A stretch of DNA of 64,000 bases, from contig NZ_JAAMFL010000008.1 in the NCBI RefSeq assembly GCF_018437265.1, forward strand, positions 1-64,000. The letters are read 5' to 3'. Below, in pieces: positions 16,433-24,784 of this stretch (positions within the stretch are counted from its first letter, which is position 1; each line of letters opens with the position of its first letter). Made by a program: the position numbers and the translations under genes. The notes beneath the pieces were generated by a model that saw nothing but the letters and a program-made list of their open reading frames with translations, was not told the DNA's origin and made no database searches. The DNA is from Fructobacillus parabroussonetiae (GTDB lineage Bacteria; Bacillota; Bacilli; Lactobacillales; Lactobacillaceae).

Positions 16433-17548
16433 TTACTTTTCGTCTTCGTCGGATTCCGTCACGACCTGTTCAGTGGTTAAGGGAAAGCGCAAGCGGAAAG
16501 AAGAGCCCGAGCCAAGGGCCGACTCAACCTGAACCTGACCGCCGTATGCCGCCACCATCTTTTTGACGATGGAAAGGCCCAAGCCGTTACCACCCGGTTG
16601 GTAGACACGGGCCTTATCGACACGGTAAAAGCGATCAAAGATGCGGTCCAAGTCTTCGGCGGCAATCCCCTGGCCAAAGTCCTGCACGCCAATTTCAACC
16701 CAGGCGCCCGTCTTGGCTAAAGCCAAATGGACTTCCTTACGTTCGGTTGAATACTTCAGGGCGTTATCCAATAGAATAATCAGTAATTGCTCCAAATGGT
16801 CGGGCCGAATGGCAACGGAAGCCTTCTGGTCGAGACCGTTATCAAAGGTCCAAACAAACTCGGGATGCAGAATTTGAAAATCATGGTAGACCCGCTCCAC
16901 AACTGGCCAAACGGCCGTCTGGACTTGGTCAGCGTTGACCGTCAACTTTTCAGCACGGGTCAATTCAAGCATCTCGTTAACAAGGACTTCCATTCGCTTG
17001 ATTTCAGAAAGTGAGGAGGACAAAGAATCAGCCAACACCTCTGGGTCGTCCTTTCCCCAACGCTCCAAAAGATTCAAGTGTCCCTTCACAATGGCGACGG
17101 GCGTCCGAAGCTCATGGGAAACATCCGAGACAAAGTCCTGCTGTGAATGGACCAGGTTTTGCACCTGTGTCATCGTCACGTTCAACAGTTGGCCAAGGTT
17201 GTCGAGCTCTTGATTGTAGTGCACGGAGCGCACACGGTCGCTTGTCAGTGGATCTTCTTCGAAGGCCAGCATGACTTTGGTAATGGCCTTAACTGGCCAA
17301 ACAAACAACTGAGCCAAGAGAAAGGCGAGCAGCAAGATGCCCAAAATGGCAAAGGCCAAAAACGACCACCACCAATGGCCAATGGCGGAAAAGACCGCCT
17401 TAGTTAAATCGGGGCCCTGAACAACCATCAAGCCAAGAATAATCCCGCAGGCGATTAGTAAAAAACCCACCGTTAAACCAAGGGTCAAGATGGCTTGACT
17501 CGTTGTCAACGATGAGTGTTTTGAATTGTTATTCTTACCTTTAGCCAT
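16433..17548 (-). CDS. Sensor histidine kinase
   Basis: Membrane histidine kinase of 371 residues that pairs with the adjacent response regulator. Two membrane helices (about 17-42 and 62-88) enclose only about 20 external residues, so it probably senses the membrane or an intramembrane partner rather than a bound ligand. A HAMP-like region follows. The phosphoacceptor is His145 in SHELRTPV; the N-box (LLDNALKYS), G1 (DFGQGI) and G2 (GNGLGLSIVKKM) are intact. It follows the regulator gene after one base, so translation is coupled. The overall plan resembles ArlS/CsrS kinases. Confidence 0.9.
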   Translation of the reverse strand: MAKGKNNNSKHSSLTTSQAILTLGLTVGFLLIACGIILGLMVVQGPDLTKAVFSAIGHWWWSFLAFAILGILLLAFLLAQLFVWPVKAITKVMLAFEEDPLTSDRVRSVHYNQELDNLGQLLNVTMTQVQNLVHSQQDFVSDVSHELRTPVAIVKGHLNLLERWGKDDPEVLADSLSSSLSEIKRMEVLVNEMLELTRAEKLTVNADQVQTAVWPVVERVYHDFQILHPEFVWTFDNGLDQKASVAIRPDHLEQLLIILLDNALKYSTERKEVHLALAKTGAWVEIGVQDFGQGIAAEDLDRIFDRFYRVDKARVYQPGGNGLGLSIVKKMVAAYGGQVQVESALGSGSSFRLRFPLTTEQVVTESDEDEK

Positions 17549-17549
17549 C

Positions 17550-18239
17550 TCAGCTCCGCATCACATAGCCCGTTCCACGGACCGTTTGGATATATGAAGT
17601 CTTTGATTCGGGATCATCGAGCTTGTTTCGTAAGTATCGAATGTAGACGTCAACAACGTTTGTTTCAATCTTTGTGTCAAAGCCCCAGACTTTTTTCAAA
17701 AGCTTTTCGCGGGCTTGGACAACGTCGATATTTTCAAGCAAAATCAACAAGAGATCGTACTCACGTTTTGTTAATGAGATGATTTGATCATCCCGGCGAA
17801 CCGTCCGGTTTTCCTTTTCCAACTTCAAGTTTTTAAAGGCAATCACGTTTAATGAAGCAGCCGATGGCGCCTTTTCAATGTCAATACGACGCATCAGCGA
17901 GCGAACGCGGGCCAACAATTCTTCGATGGCAAAGGGCTTGACGACATAGTCATCAGCACCGTAATCCAAGCCGGAAACACGGTCGATGACTGAGTCACGG
18001 GCCGTCATCATAATGATTGGCGTCTTCTTGACTTCACGCAGGCGACGGGCCACTTCGAAACCGTTTAATTCGGGCAGCATTAAGTCCAAGAGAATCAAAT
18101 CAAAGTCTTCTGCAAGGGCACGGTCAAGGCCTTCACGACCATTCAAGACCGTCTCAATTTGATAGCCTTCATGCTCTAATTCCAACTTGACGAACTTTGC
18201 CAAATTTTCTTCATCTTCAACAATTAAAATACGACTCAT
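17550..18239 (-). CDS. OmpR-family response regulator (CsrR/ArlR-like)
   Basis: DNA-binding response regulator of 229 residues. The receiver domain has the acidic pair ED at 8-9, the phospho-acceptor Asp52 in LLDLMLPELNG and the conserved Thr/Ala-Arg and Lys motifs (MTARDSV, VVKPFAIEELLARVR). A winged-helix output domain (about 130-229, VVDVYIRYLRNKLDD) follows. The receiver is close to CsrR/CovR and ArlR. The ATG at 18239 has GGAG six bases upstream; the longer frame lacks a site. Nested inverted repeats lie over its promoter. Confidence 0.92.
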   Translation of the reverse strand: MSRILIVEDEENLAKFVKLELEHEGYQIETVLNGREGLDRALAEDFDLILLDLMLPELNGFEVARRLREVKKTPIIMMTARDSVIDRVSGLDYGADDYVVKPFAIEELLARVRSLMRRIDIEKAPSAASLNVIAFKNLKLEKENRTVRRDDQIISLTKREYDLLLILLENIDVVQAREKLLKKVWGFDTKIETNVVDVYIRYLRNKLDDPESKTSYIQTVRGTGYVMRS

Positions 18240-18295
18240 AATCTTCTCCGCTGGCGTTCTGTCACGAACAGACTCAAAGTCGTTCGTTGCCACTC

Positions 18296-18340
18296 ATAAA
18301 TGAATTTCTTTTAATGGTATTTTACCACAGGTTCATTTAT
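18296..18340. repeat. Nested inverted repeats over the regulator promoter
   Basis: ATAAATGAA (18296-18304) and TTCATTTAT (18332-18340) are perfect 9-bp inverted arms. Inside them lie TGGTA (18315-18319) and TACCA (18323-18327). The minus strand reads TGGTAAAAT here, an extended -10, so the repeats frame the regulator promoter and could be an operator for self-regulation. Confidence 0.6.
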
Positions 18341-18344
18341 TATC

Positions 18345-18917
18345 TCATTTTTTAAAGAATTCGTCTAATTTTGCTAACCGTGGATCAAGAACCGTTTCCG
18401 CTTCGGCTGCCTCGTCTCCTTCGGCGGCTTCCTTTGGATGTTCTTGTAAGAATTCCGCTTCGGAAATCACCTGCCAGTCCTTTCCTTCTGGAAGCGGCGC
18501 CCCCGCCTTTTCATCTTCCGTCAACACTTGAAAAGGTAGGGCAGACACCAGGTTATCCAGGACGGCCTGATCCAAATCAATGGCGTTTTCAACGAGCGGA
18601 AAGACCGCTGCATCCTCTTCGAATTGCTCAATTTTCTTCGGGTCTTCCACATAGGTTTCTTCAATGGTCAAATCAGCGGCCCAAGAAACGGGTGCAAGCG
18701 AACGGGAGGAAGGAAGTGTCAAATCCGCGTGAAAAGTCGCCTGTAACTGATAATCATCTTGATCATCCACCGCCACCGTTCCGCTCACCTTCACGGGTTC
18801 AGCCGTCAAAATCAAGTCGCTAAAGCGCTCTTGAATCAACGGATTCAGATCCAGCGTTTCTTCGAATTGCAGCGGCTCGTTGCGATGCTTTTTCAGTTGT
18901 TGTTTCAGAAATTTCAT
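18345..18917 (-). CDS. yceD: YceD/DUF177-family protein
   Basis: This 190-residue acidic protein belongs to the YceD (DUF177) family, which is linked to 23S rRNA accumulation and is often encoded before rpmF. Recognisable parts are the central strand-rich domain and the C-terminal DPRLAKLDEFFK motif. Here no rpmF follows; the next gene is the response regulator 105 bp away. It starts two bases after the tmcAL stop, so it is the last gene of the ribosome-assembly operon. An acidic insertion (EGDEAAEAET) lies near the end. Confidence 0.85.
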   Translation of the reverse strand: MKFLKQQLKKHRNEPLQFEETLDLNPLIQERFSDLILTAEPVKVSGTVAVDDQDDYQLQATFHADLTLPSSRSLAPVSWAADLTIEETYVEDPKKIEQFEEDAAVFPLVENAIDLDQAVLDNLVSALPFQVLTEDEKAGAPLPEGKDWQVISEAEFLQEHPKEAAEGDEAAEAETVLDPRLAKLDEFFKK

Positions 18918-18919
18918 GA

Positions 18920-20107
18920 CTACTCCTTCTCTTTAATGTAATGAATGGGACGGCGGGTCAAGTCTTGACTCTCTTGGCTTCCAGCCTGGTCGGCCAGCAG
19001 TTGCCAAATCAATCCGGCCTTATAGTCCAGACGGAGGTTTGCTTTGGCCAAGCCCTGGTCAACACGCGAAATGATTGGCAACCGTGCACGGCGTTTCACT
19101 TCCGAAAGATAAGCCTGCCCCTGGTAAGTAAAGCCTAAGAGCCGAATGTATGAATCGGCCATGGCGGCCTGCATCTGATCGACTTTGATATTTAAGAGCG
19201 TGTACAACATGGTCCGCTGCATGCGGGCAAAGGTGTAGCGCTTCGATTTCACCGCCTTGATGAAGGACTGGTAGGATTGTGGGGCTTCCTTTGCCGTCGC
19301 AACACCAACCAAACGGTGCTCCAGGCCTTCGGCCATCTGGTAAACCTGGCCAAGTTGGCCAACCGTATCCGTCAGCAAGCGATAACGCAGAAGCTGAATG
19401 AAAATCCCCTCAAAAGCCAAGGTGTTCGGCTTTTCTTTCAGGGCCTGCAGCGTATCTTTGGGGACAACTCGCTCGACTTTGTCCCATTTTCCCTTGTGAA
19501 GCGCGAGGCGGATGGACGAGGCTGAGGCAATTTCTTGATCAGCATCAATGGTTTGATCGTGATAGGCCGCCTGCTTTCGGGGAATTGGTCGAAGCGTCAT
19601 CGAAACGCCGAGTTTCAACACGGCTTTGGCGTAGGAAAAAGCCAAAATATCGTTGGGATCTTCCAACTTAAAGCCCGTCTGCGCTTCCAGCTCACTGGCA
19701 TAGGCAGCCGCATAGGTCTGTGTTCGATCGACTTTGCCATCCTGACCCTGAATCGCTTCTGCTTGTTTGGCCAAGTCTAAAAAGTCAATCTCAGGATGTT
19801 CGGAACCAAAAACCAACTCGTCAACACCGAGCGCCGCTAAAATCTGAACGGCCCCCTCGGCAAAAAGATGGCCGGGTTGCACAGCGGAAAAAACGGGCAA
19901 TTCAACCATCAGGTCCGCCCCGTTATGCAAGGCGAGCTTTGTCCGTTCCCACTTATCCAAAATGGCCGGTTCGCCCCGCTGCACGAAGTTTCCAGACATG
20001 ACAACAACGGCAACGTCTGCGCCCGTGACACGCTTAGCCTCCTGTAAGTGGTAGGCATGGCCATTATGAAAGGGATTGTATTCGGCAATGATGCCAACTG
20101 CTTTCAT
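18920..20107 (-). CDS. tmcAL: tRNA(Met) cytidine acetate ligase TmcAL
   Basis: TmcAL (formerly YlbM) makes N4-acetylcytidine at the wobble base of elongator tRNA-Met from acetate and ATP. The 395-residue product opens with GIIAEYNPFHNGHAYHL, the nucleotidyltransferase HxGH-type site, and continues with VVVMSGNFVQRGEPA. I use the ATG at 20107 behind AGGAG. It overlaps the methyltransferase stop as ATGA, which indicates translational coupling. Confidence 0.93.
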   Translation of the reverse strand: MKAVGIIAEYNPFHNGHAYHLQEAKRVTGADVAVVVMSGNFVQRGEPAILDKWERTKLALHNGADLMVELPVFSAVQPGHLFAEGAVQILAALGVDELVFGSEHPEIDFLDLAKQAEAIQGQDGKVDRTQTYAAAYASELEAQTGFKLEDPNDILAFSYAKAVLKLGVSMTLRPIPRKQAAYHDQTIDADQEIASASSIRLALHKGKWDKVERVVPKDTLQALKEKPNTLAFEGIFIQLLRYRLLTDTVGQLGQVYQMAEGLEHRLVGVATAKEAPQSYQSFIKAVKSKRYTFARMQRTMLYTLLNIKVDQMQAAMADSYIRLLGFTYQGQAYLSEVKRRARLPIISRVDQGLAKANLRLDYKAGLIWQLLADQAGSQESQDLTRRPIHYIKEKE

Positions 20108-20865
20108 TTTGTCGCTCCTTTTTGACAACGAATAAACCAACGGCTGTCGTTTTCATCGGCTTCTTTCTTAAAAAAGTCCGCGCCTAATTCAATCTTCGTA
20201 AAGCCGACTTCTTTTAGCATCGCTACATACTCAGCGAGTGGATAGGTCTGCTCATGGTGAACCTCTCGTACGATTTTAAAAGCGTCCAGCTTCTCATCGT
20301 AGAGGAAGAATTTCAAATCATGGTCCACTGAGTTTTCTTCTTCACCAAAAAAAGCCGTCCACATGAAAATCTTTTCTGGATCCTCATCATTGTTATAGTA
20401 AAAATCCTCATAATCGACATTAACCATCTTTGGTGTAATGACGTCAAAGAGGAAGGTTCCACCATCTTCCAAGTGTTCATAAACCTGGCGAATACCGGCG
20501 AGAAAGTCGTCTCGACTCGGCAAGTAATTCAGGGTATCAGCAAAGGAAACGATGGCTGGATAACGCTCTTCCCAGTCCGAAAAGTCACGGATGTCTGCCT
20601 GCAACAACCGGAGATCAACCGCTGCGTCAGCTGCGTGATCCTGGGCCAGACTGAGCATGGACGAAGACAGGTCTAACAAGTCCACTTGATACCCGGATTG
20701 GGCCAGCAAAACCGCTAAGCGACCGGCACCGCCACCCAAGTCGAGGATTTTACCAACTGGCACTTGTTCTTTAACCAGATCCGCCCAGTCATCGTATAAC
20801 TGTCCGTCAAAGAGCTCGTCGTAGAGCGAAGCAAAAGTTTGATAGGGCTGTTCTTCTTCGGCCAT
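20104..20865 (-). CDS. SAM-dependent methyltransferase (YqeM-like)
   Basis: Class I methyltransferase of 253 residues with motif I LDLGGGAGRLAVLLA, an acidic end of strand 2 (VDLLDLSSSML) and the DTLNYLP motif. In Bacillus the equivalent yqeM also follows rsfS; its substrate is unknown. Two hairpins precede the start: a 10-bp GC-rich stem and a 7-bp stem that covers part of the AAAGGAGG ribosome-binding site. Confidence 0.85.
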   Translation of the reverse strand: MAEEEQPYQTFASLYDELFDGQLYDDWADLVKEQVPVGKILDLGGGAGRLAVLLAQSGYQVDLLDLSSSMLSLAQDHAADAAVDLRLLQADIRDFSDWEERYPAIVSFADTLNYLPSRDDFLAGIRQVYEHLEDGGTFLFDVITPKMVNVDYEDFYYNNDEDPEKIFMWTAFFGEEENSVDHDLKFFLYDEKLDAFKIVREVHHEQTYPLAEYVAMLKEVGFTKIELGADFFKKEADENDSRWFIRCQKGATK

Positions 20866-20873
20866 GGCGGCCT

Positions 20874-20917
20874 CCTTTCACGTTGAAAGGGCCACTTGAG
20901 TAAAACCCAAATGGCCC
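20874..20917 (-). promoter_or_regulatory. Tandem hairpins before the methyltransferase gene
   Basis: The upstream hairpin pairs GGGCCATTTG with CAAGTGGCCC (20889-20917, one G-U pair). The second pairs CCTTTCA with TGAAAGG around ACG (20874-20890), and its 3' arm enters the Shine-Dalgarno sequence. The arms share bases 20889-20890, so the two compete at their border. The first could be a weak terminator of rsfS. Confidence 0.5.
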
Positions 20918-20924
20918 CATGGAC

Positions 20925-21287
20925 TTAATCGTTGATGTATTCTGACAGATCGATAGCCTTGGCATCGAACCAAAGCTTATCAAGGTGGTAAAAGTCACGT
21001 GATTCTTCATCAAAAACATGGACAATCACATCGCCTAAGTCAAGAACCACCCACTGGCCTTTTTCAAAGCCTTCAATGTGGTCAATTGGATAACCAGCAG
21101 CAACCACTTCCTCTTTGACCTCACGGGCAATCGCTTGCACTTGACGGGTTGAACCTGCCGAAGCCAAGACGAAGTAATCAGCTAAGAGCGAGACACCCGA
21201 CATGTCCAATGCCGTCAAATCTTCGCCACGCTTGTTGTCAATGGCTTGCAAAACGGTTTGCAAGAGTTCCTTACTTTCTGCGACCAT
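20925..21287 (-). CDS. rsfS: Ribosomal silencing factor RsfS
   Basis: RsfS binds L14 on the 50S subunit and blocks subunit joining in starvation. The 120-residue product has the family core LTALDMSGVSLLADYFVLAS, STRQVQAIAREV and DHIEGFEKGQWVVLDLGDVI followed by FDEESRDFYHLDKLW. It lies 12 bp after yqeK. Confidence 0.95.
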   Translation of the reverse strand: MVAESKELLQTVLQAIDNKRGEDLTALDMSGVSLLADYFVLASAGSTRQVQAIAREVKEEVVAAGYPIDHIEGFEKGQWVVLDLGDVIVHVFDEESRDFYHLDKLWFDAKAIDLSEYIND

Positions 21288-21299
21288 GTGATCTCCTTT

Positions 21300-21893
21300 T
21301 TACTGTTTCAAATACTGTGCCCAATCATTGTAGGCATCAAAAGTCTTCGGGTAAATAACCTGTTCTTTTGAAGCCAGATAAGACAGCGTGTGGGCCAATT
21401 GGTAAAAGACGCCCTGATTGAGGGATTCATCCGTCACCCGACGAGCTGTTTCAACGCCGGGAAAGTCACGCCCCTCTTCCAAGTAGTCAGCCATGAAGAC
21501 GACTTTGTCCAAAGTCGTCATTTCCAAGTGACCGCCACCCGTTGTATGGAGGCGGATTGCTTGTAAGATGGTTGGATCCTCAATGCCTAGTTCATCTTGA
21601 ACGAATGCTGCGCCAACGACGCCGTGCCAAATGGGATTGCCCCATTTTTTTAAATCAGCAGGGAGGCCAGTCGCATCGATTTTGGCTAAGAAATCGGCTT
21701 GGCTGCGTTCCTTGGCATAATCATGCACCAAGCCCGCCAATGCGGCCTCCTGTTGGTCAAGACCATTTTGCTTGGCTAACTTGACGGCGTAGTCTGAAAC
21801 GCGCAGGCAGTGCTCAAAACGATGTTTTGAGAGATGTTCAGCCATCACCTTTTTCAACTTTGCCATCTGTTTTTCATCCAATTCGACCGTCAT
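21300..21893 (-). CDS. yqeK: HD-domain hydrolase YqeK (probable Ap4A hydrolase)
   Basis: YqeK-type HD hydrolases split diadenosine tetraphosphate to ADP. The 197-residue product has the metal ligands in HRFEHCLRVSDYAVKLA, LAGLVHDYAKE and the later IRLHTTGGG and VVFMADYLEEGRDFPGVE motifs. The ATG at 21893 follows GGAGG; a TTG four codons upstream is less likely. In Bacillus the order is yhbY-nadD-yqeK-rsfS; here nadD is missing between yhbY and yqeK. Confidence 0.93.
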   Translation of the reverse strand: MTVELDEKQMAKLKKVMAEHLSKHRFEHCLRVSDYAVKLAKQNGLDQQEAALAGLVHDYAKERSQADFLAKIDATGLPADLKKWGNPIWHGVVGAAFVQDELGIEDPTILQAIRLHTTGGGHLEMTTLDKVVFMADYLEEGRDFPGVETARRVTDESLNQGVFYQLAHTLSYLASKEQVIYPKTFDAYNDWAQYLKQ

Positions 21894-21907
21894 ACTGCCC
21901 TCCAAAC

Positions 21908-22222
21908 TTATGCGAGTTTATTGACTTCTAAGGAGTACTTGACGTACTTGGCGTCCTTTGCTTCTTCATACAAAAGAACGGTTTTTCCAATGACTTGGGC
22001 AACTGTGATGGCGGATTTCGCCTCAATAAATGCTGCCAGATCCTTCGCCATTACATCGGCCCCCTGTTGCACGTTGACTTTGATTAGTTCTCGTTTTGCC
22101 AAGGCCTTTTCAACTTCAGCTAACCACTCTTCTGAAGCACCGGCCTTTCCGATTGAAAAGATTGGGCTCAAAGTATTTGCTTGCGAACGCAAGTATCGTT
22201 TTTGTTTACCTGTTAATTGCAT
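21908..22222 (-). CDS. yhbY: CRM-domain RNA-binding protein YhbY
   Basis: YhbY associates with pre-50S ribosomal particles. The 104-residue protein is a single CRM domain with LTGKQKRYLRSQANTLSPIF and the GKAGAS loop (GxxG-type). Its ATG overlaps the yqeH stop by one base (TAATG), so translation is coupled to yqeH. Confidence 0.93.
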   Translation of the reverse strand: MQLTGKQKRYLRSQANTLSPIFSIGKAGASEEWLAEVEKALAKRELIKVNVQQGADVMAKDLAAFIEAKSAITVAQVIGKTVLLYEEAKDAKYVKYSLEVNKLA

Positions 22223-23385
22223 TAAATCATGGCCTTTCTCAAAAATACGGCAACACCTTCTGGCGCGTACCCCTTGACTGTCACACCAGCTGGTAAGGTA
22301 ATGAAGCCAAGACCGGCAAAGACCAAATCAGCGGTCGTCTTCGTCTTGAATTCATGCCCAATCAGCTTCGCACCCTCTTTTTTAGGTACGGGAGCAAGGA
22401 GCCCACCATGGTGTTTCTCGTAAAAGTCGTCGGCACCAACCATTTTGGTCCGGTGCAAGTTCAAGTTGTTCTCAAAATAAAAAGTTGCCGAGGTCTTTTG
22501 ATCCGAGACCCCTGTTAGCAAATCAAAGCGAGCCAATCCACCAATGAAGATGGTCTGCTCCGGATTCAGTTGATAAGTACGCGCTTTGATCTCGTTTTTC
22601 GGCAGAACGTACTTCAAGTCCTTATCCGCCACTTGATGGGCGTATTGGTACGCCTTAATAATGCCCGGCGTATCAATCAGCGAACGGCCATCATCGAGCG
22701 GAATGGCAATCTGGTCCAGTGTGGTCCCTGGGAAGCGAGAAGTGGTAATCAACTCTTGCACCCCGGTCTTTGATTTAATAATCTGATTAATTAACGTGGA
22801 TTTCCCAACGTTCGTCGTCCCCACAACGTAAACGTCTCGTCCGGCGCGTAACTCATCGATACTTGCCAAAATAGCATCCAAATTAGCTGGATGGGCCGCT
22901 GAGGTCAAAGCCACATCAACCGGCTTAATGCCCTGTTCCTTTAGTTGACCACGAACCCAGTCTTTAATCTTGTTTGCCTTTAAGGACTTTGGTAGTAAAT
23001 CAACCTTGTTCCCGACAACAAAAATCGGGTTATCCGCCCCAACAAAACGTGGCAGGCCGGGAATGGTTGAGCCAGAAAAATCAAAGAGGTCCAAGACATA
23101 GACGATGAGTGCTCTGTCTTCTGAGACTTGATATAAGAGCCGGATAAAGTCATCATCCGTCAATGAGACCGGTTGAATCTCGTTGTAGTGACGCAGGCGA
23201 AAACAGCGTTGGCATAGAAGTTGCTCTGATTCTAGCTGTTTTTGCAAAGCCGACATTGGTAAATAACCCGCTTCTTCTTTGTCAGTGGTCTGCATTTTAG
23301 CGCCACAACCAATGCAATAAAGCCCTTCTTCAAGAGCAGCGGTTACTTCTTCTTTTGTTGCCACGTTCGGCTGTTCTTCTACCAT
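22222..23385 (-). CDS. yqeH: Ribosome biogenesis GTPase YqeH
   Basis: YqeH is a circularly permuted GTPase needed for 30S assembly. The 387-residue product has an N-terminal zinc finger (CIGCGAK then LCQRCFRL), followed by the G motifs in permuted order: NKVDLLPK (G4), then GTTNVGKSTL (G1) and DTPG (G3). The C-terminal part is the family RNA-binding region. It starts 6 bp after yqeG ends. Confidence 0.95.
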   Translation of the reverse strand: MVEEQPNVATKEEVTAALEEGLYCIGCGAKMQTTDKEEAGYLPMSALQKQLESEQLLCQRCFRLRHYNEIQPVSLTDDDFIRLLYQVSEDRALIVYVLDLFDFSGSTIPGLPRFVGADNPIFVVGNKVDLLPKSLKANKIKDWVRGQLKEQGIKPVDVALTSAAHPANLDAILASIDELRAGRDVYVVGTTNVGKSTLINQIIKSKTGVQELITTSRFPGTTLDQIAIPLDDGRSLIDTPGIIKAYQYAHQVADKDLKYVLPKNEIKARTYQLNPEQTIFIGGLARFDLLTGVSDQKTSATFYFENNLNLHRTKMVGADDFYEKHHGGLLAPVPKKEGAKLIGHEFKTKTTADLVFAGLGFITLPAGVTVKGYAPEGVAVFLRKAMI

Positions 23386-23391
23386 ATTGGC

Positions 23392-23943
23392 TTAGTCTTC
23401 CTTTGCTTGTACGGCTTCAGTGAGGGAATCGTAAAACACCAAGCCTTTCTTCTTATAAATGATTTTCTTAGCACCATTTTCCAAAAAACGATTGGCCCAA
23501 GTTTGCCACATGTCCGATTCAATCAAACGTTCAACCAGAACGGAGGGCACCCCAGCCAAATGAGCGGCCCAAACATCCGTCAGCATTTGATCACCGACCA
23601 TCAAGACCTCGTTTTTTTTCAAGTCACGTTCCTTTAAAACCTTTAAAATGCCGCGAGGCAGGGGCTTTAATGACCAGGCGGTGTAATCAACGTCTAAGTC
23701 GCCAACGGCCTTTTGGACACGTTCCCAAGTATTGTTGGAAACCACAATAACTTCAATCCCAGCGGCCTTCGTTTCCTTTAACCACGCATGCAGCTCAGGG
23801 GTTCCCTGTGGATTATTCCAAGCCAAAAGCGTGTTATCCAAGTCGGTCAACACGGCCTTGATGTGGTGCTTTTGCAATTCAGGAACGGATAAATCGTAAA
23901 CCGATTTGACACTGTAAGTTGGTTTTAAAAAGTTTAGGACCAT
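23392..23943 (-). CDS. yqeG: HAD-family phosphatase YqeG
   Basis: YqeG-type HAD phosphatase of 183 residues, first gene of the ribosome-assembly operon. Motif I is AVLTDLDNTLLAWN with the two catalytic Asp, motif II VVSNNT, and motif III/IV GDQMLTDVWAAHLAG. The substrate is uncertain; the Bacillus protein is linked to phosphatidylglycerophosphate-like chemistry and to the yqeH operon. I use the ATG at 23943. It has only a weak ribosome-binding site, but a -10 TATAAT lies about 25 bp upstream, and the longer open frame crosses the terminator of the neighbouring gene. Confidence 0.9.
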   Translation of the reverse strand: MVLNFLKPTYSVKSVYDLSVPELQKHHIKAVLTDLDNTLLAWNNPQGTPELHAWLKETKAAGIEVIVVSNNTWERVQKAVGDLDVDYTAWSLKPLPRGILKVLKERDLKKNEVLMVGDQMLTDVWAAHLAGVPSVLVERLIESDMWQTWANRFLENGAKKIIYKKKGLVFYDSLTEAVQAKED

Positions 23944-24002
23944 GGCGTTTCTCACTTTATTATTTAGTTCTATTATACACGAAAAGAGGGGTGTTCCGGA
24001 AC

Positions 24003-24027
24003 AAAAAAAGACCCCGAAAGGGGTCTT
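24003..24027 (-). terminator. Terminator of the Apf-like gene
   Basis: Minus strand AAGACCCC and GGGGTCTT form an 8-bp stem around TTTC, followed by seven T. It lies 20 bp after the stop of the secreted protein. Confidence 0.85.
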
Positions 24028-24046
24028 CCATCCGTCAACAATTGGT

Positions 24047-24646
24047 TTAGTACCAACCGTTTGATTGGAAATGCGCAATGGCATTGGCAACTGATCCATA
24101 GCGAGCAGCAATGTATCCTTGCATAGCTTGCAATTGAACCGCGTAGTTACCTTGATAGTCTTGACCAGCCGCATAAGTTGCGTAAGCTGATGCTGACAAC
24201 TGTCCGATTCCATAGAAAGAACCGTTTTGGGCATTGACGTTTCCGCCGGATTCACGTTGGATCAACCAGTTGATATCACCGGAAGCATCAGAAGTCGTCG
24301 TAGTCGTTGCGGCAGAAGATGCCGTAGAAGTCGTTGCAGTACTTGATTGGGTGCTTACCGCAGTCGCAGCAGCGGGTGCTGCTTGACTGGAAGTGTCATC
24401 TGCTGATGTATCTTGCGTTGATGCATCAGAATCAGAAGAAGCTTCTTGACTGACGGCTGCAGTTTCTAAGCTCTTAATGTTATCCAATGATGAAACAGCC
24501 GTCTTGACCGTCTTACCATTGACAGAGCCAGCAACCTTAGCAGCTTGGTCAGTCGTGGATTTAGAACTATTAAATTGTGAGTTGACAGCTGTCAGTGCAA
24601 GACCAACAACTGCAACACTCGTAAGTAAAATTTTATTAAACATCAT
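24047..24646 (-). CDS. Secreted Apf-like protein with transglycosylase-type C-terminal domain
   Basis: Exported protein of 199 residues. A signal peptide (about 1-24, ILLTSVAVVGLALTAVNS) is followed by a low-complexity Ser/Thr/Ala linker (about 65-125). The conserved C-terminal domain has NWLIQRESGGNVNAQNGSFY, YGIGQL and IAHFQSNGWY, as in aggregation-promoting factors of lactobacilli, which act on cell-surface shape and peptidoglycan. The Glu in RESGG is the likely catalytic residue. The message would have a leader of more than 100 bases, and I see no strong Shine-Dalgarno sequence before either of the two tandem ATGs. Confidence 0.82.
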   Translation of the reverse strand: MMFNKILLTSVAVVGLALTAVNSQFNSSKSTTDQAAKVAGSVNGKTVKTAVSSLDNIKSLETAAVSQEASSDSDASTQDTSADDTSSQAAPAAATAVSTQSSTATTSTASSAATTTTTSDASGDINWLIQRESGGNVNAQNGSFYGIGQLSASAYATYAAGQDYQGNYAVQLQAMQGYIAARYGSVANAIAHFQSNGWY

Positions 24647-24784
24647 GTCTTACATTATTCCCGATAAAGATTATCTGAAGATTAAAGCAAGGAAAGCCTT
24701 ATTTAATCAAGAGAATAAGTAATCAAACCTCCGTTGTCTATCTGTTAAAACAACCGCGTTGAGCGGGCGTTCGTGTGGTGTTTT

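Noticed and set aside
24647-24784. c-di-AMP (ydaO-type) riboswitch before the Apf-like gene
   Set aside because: The long leader before a cell-wall protein suggested it, but I cannot find the conserved core.
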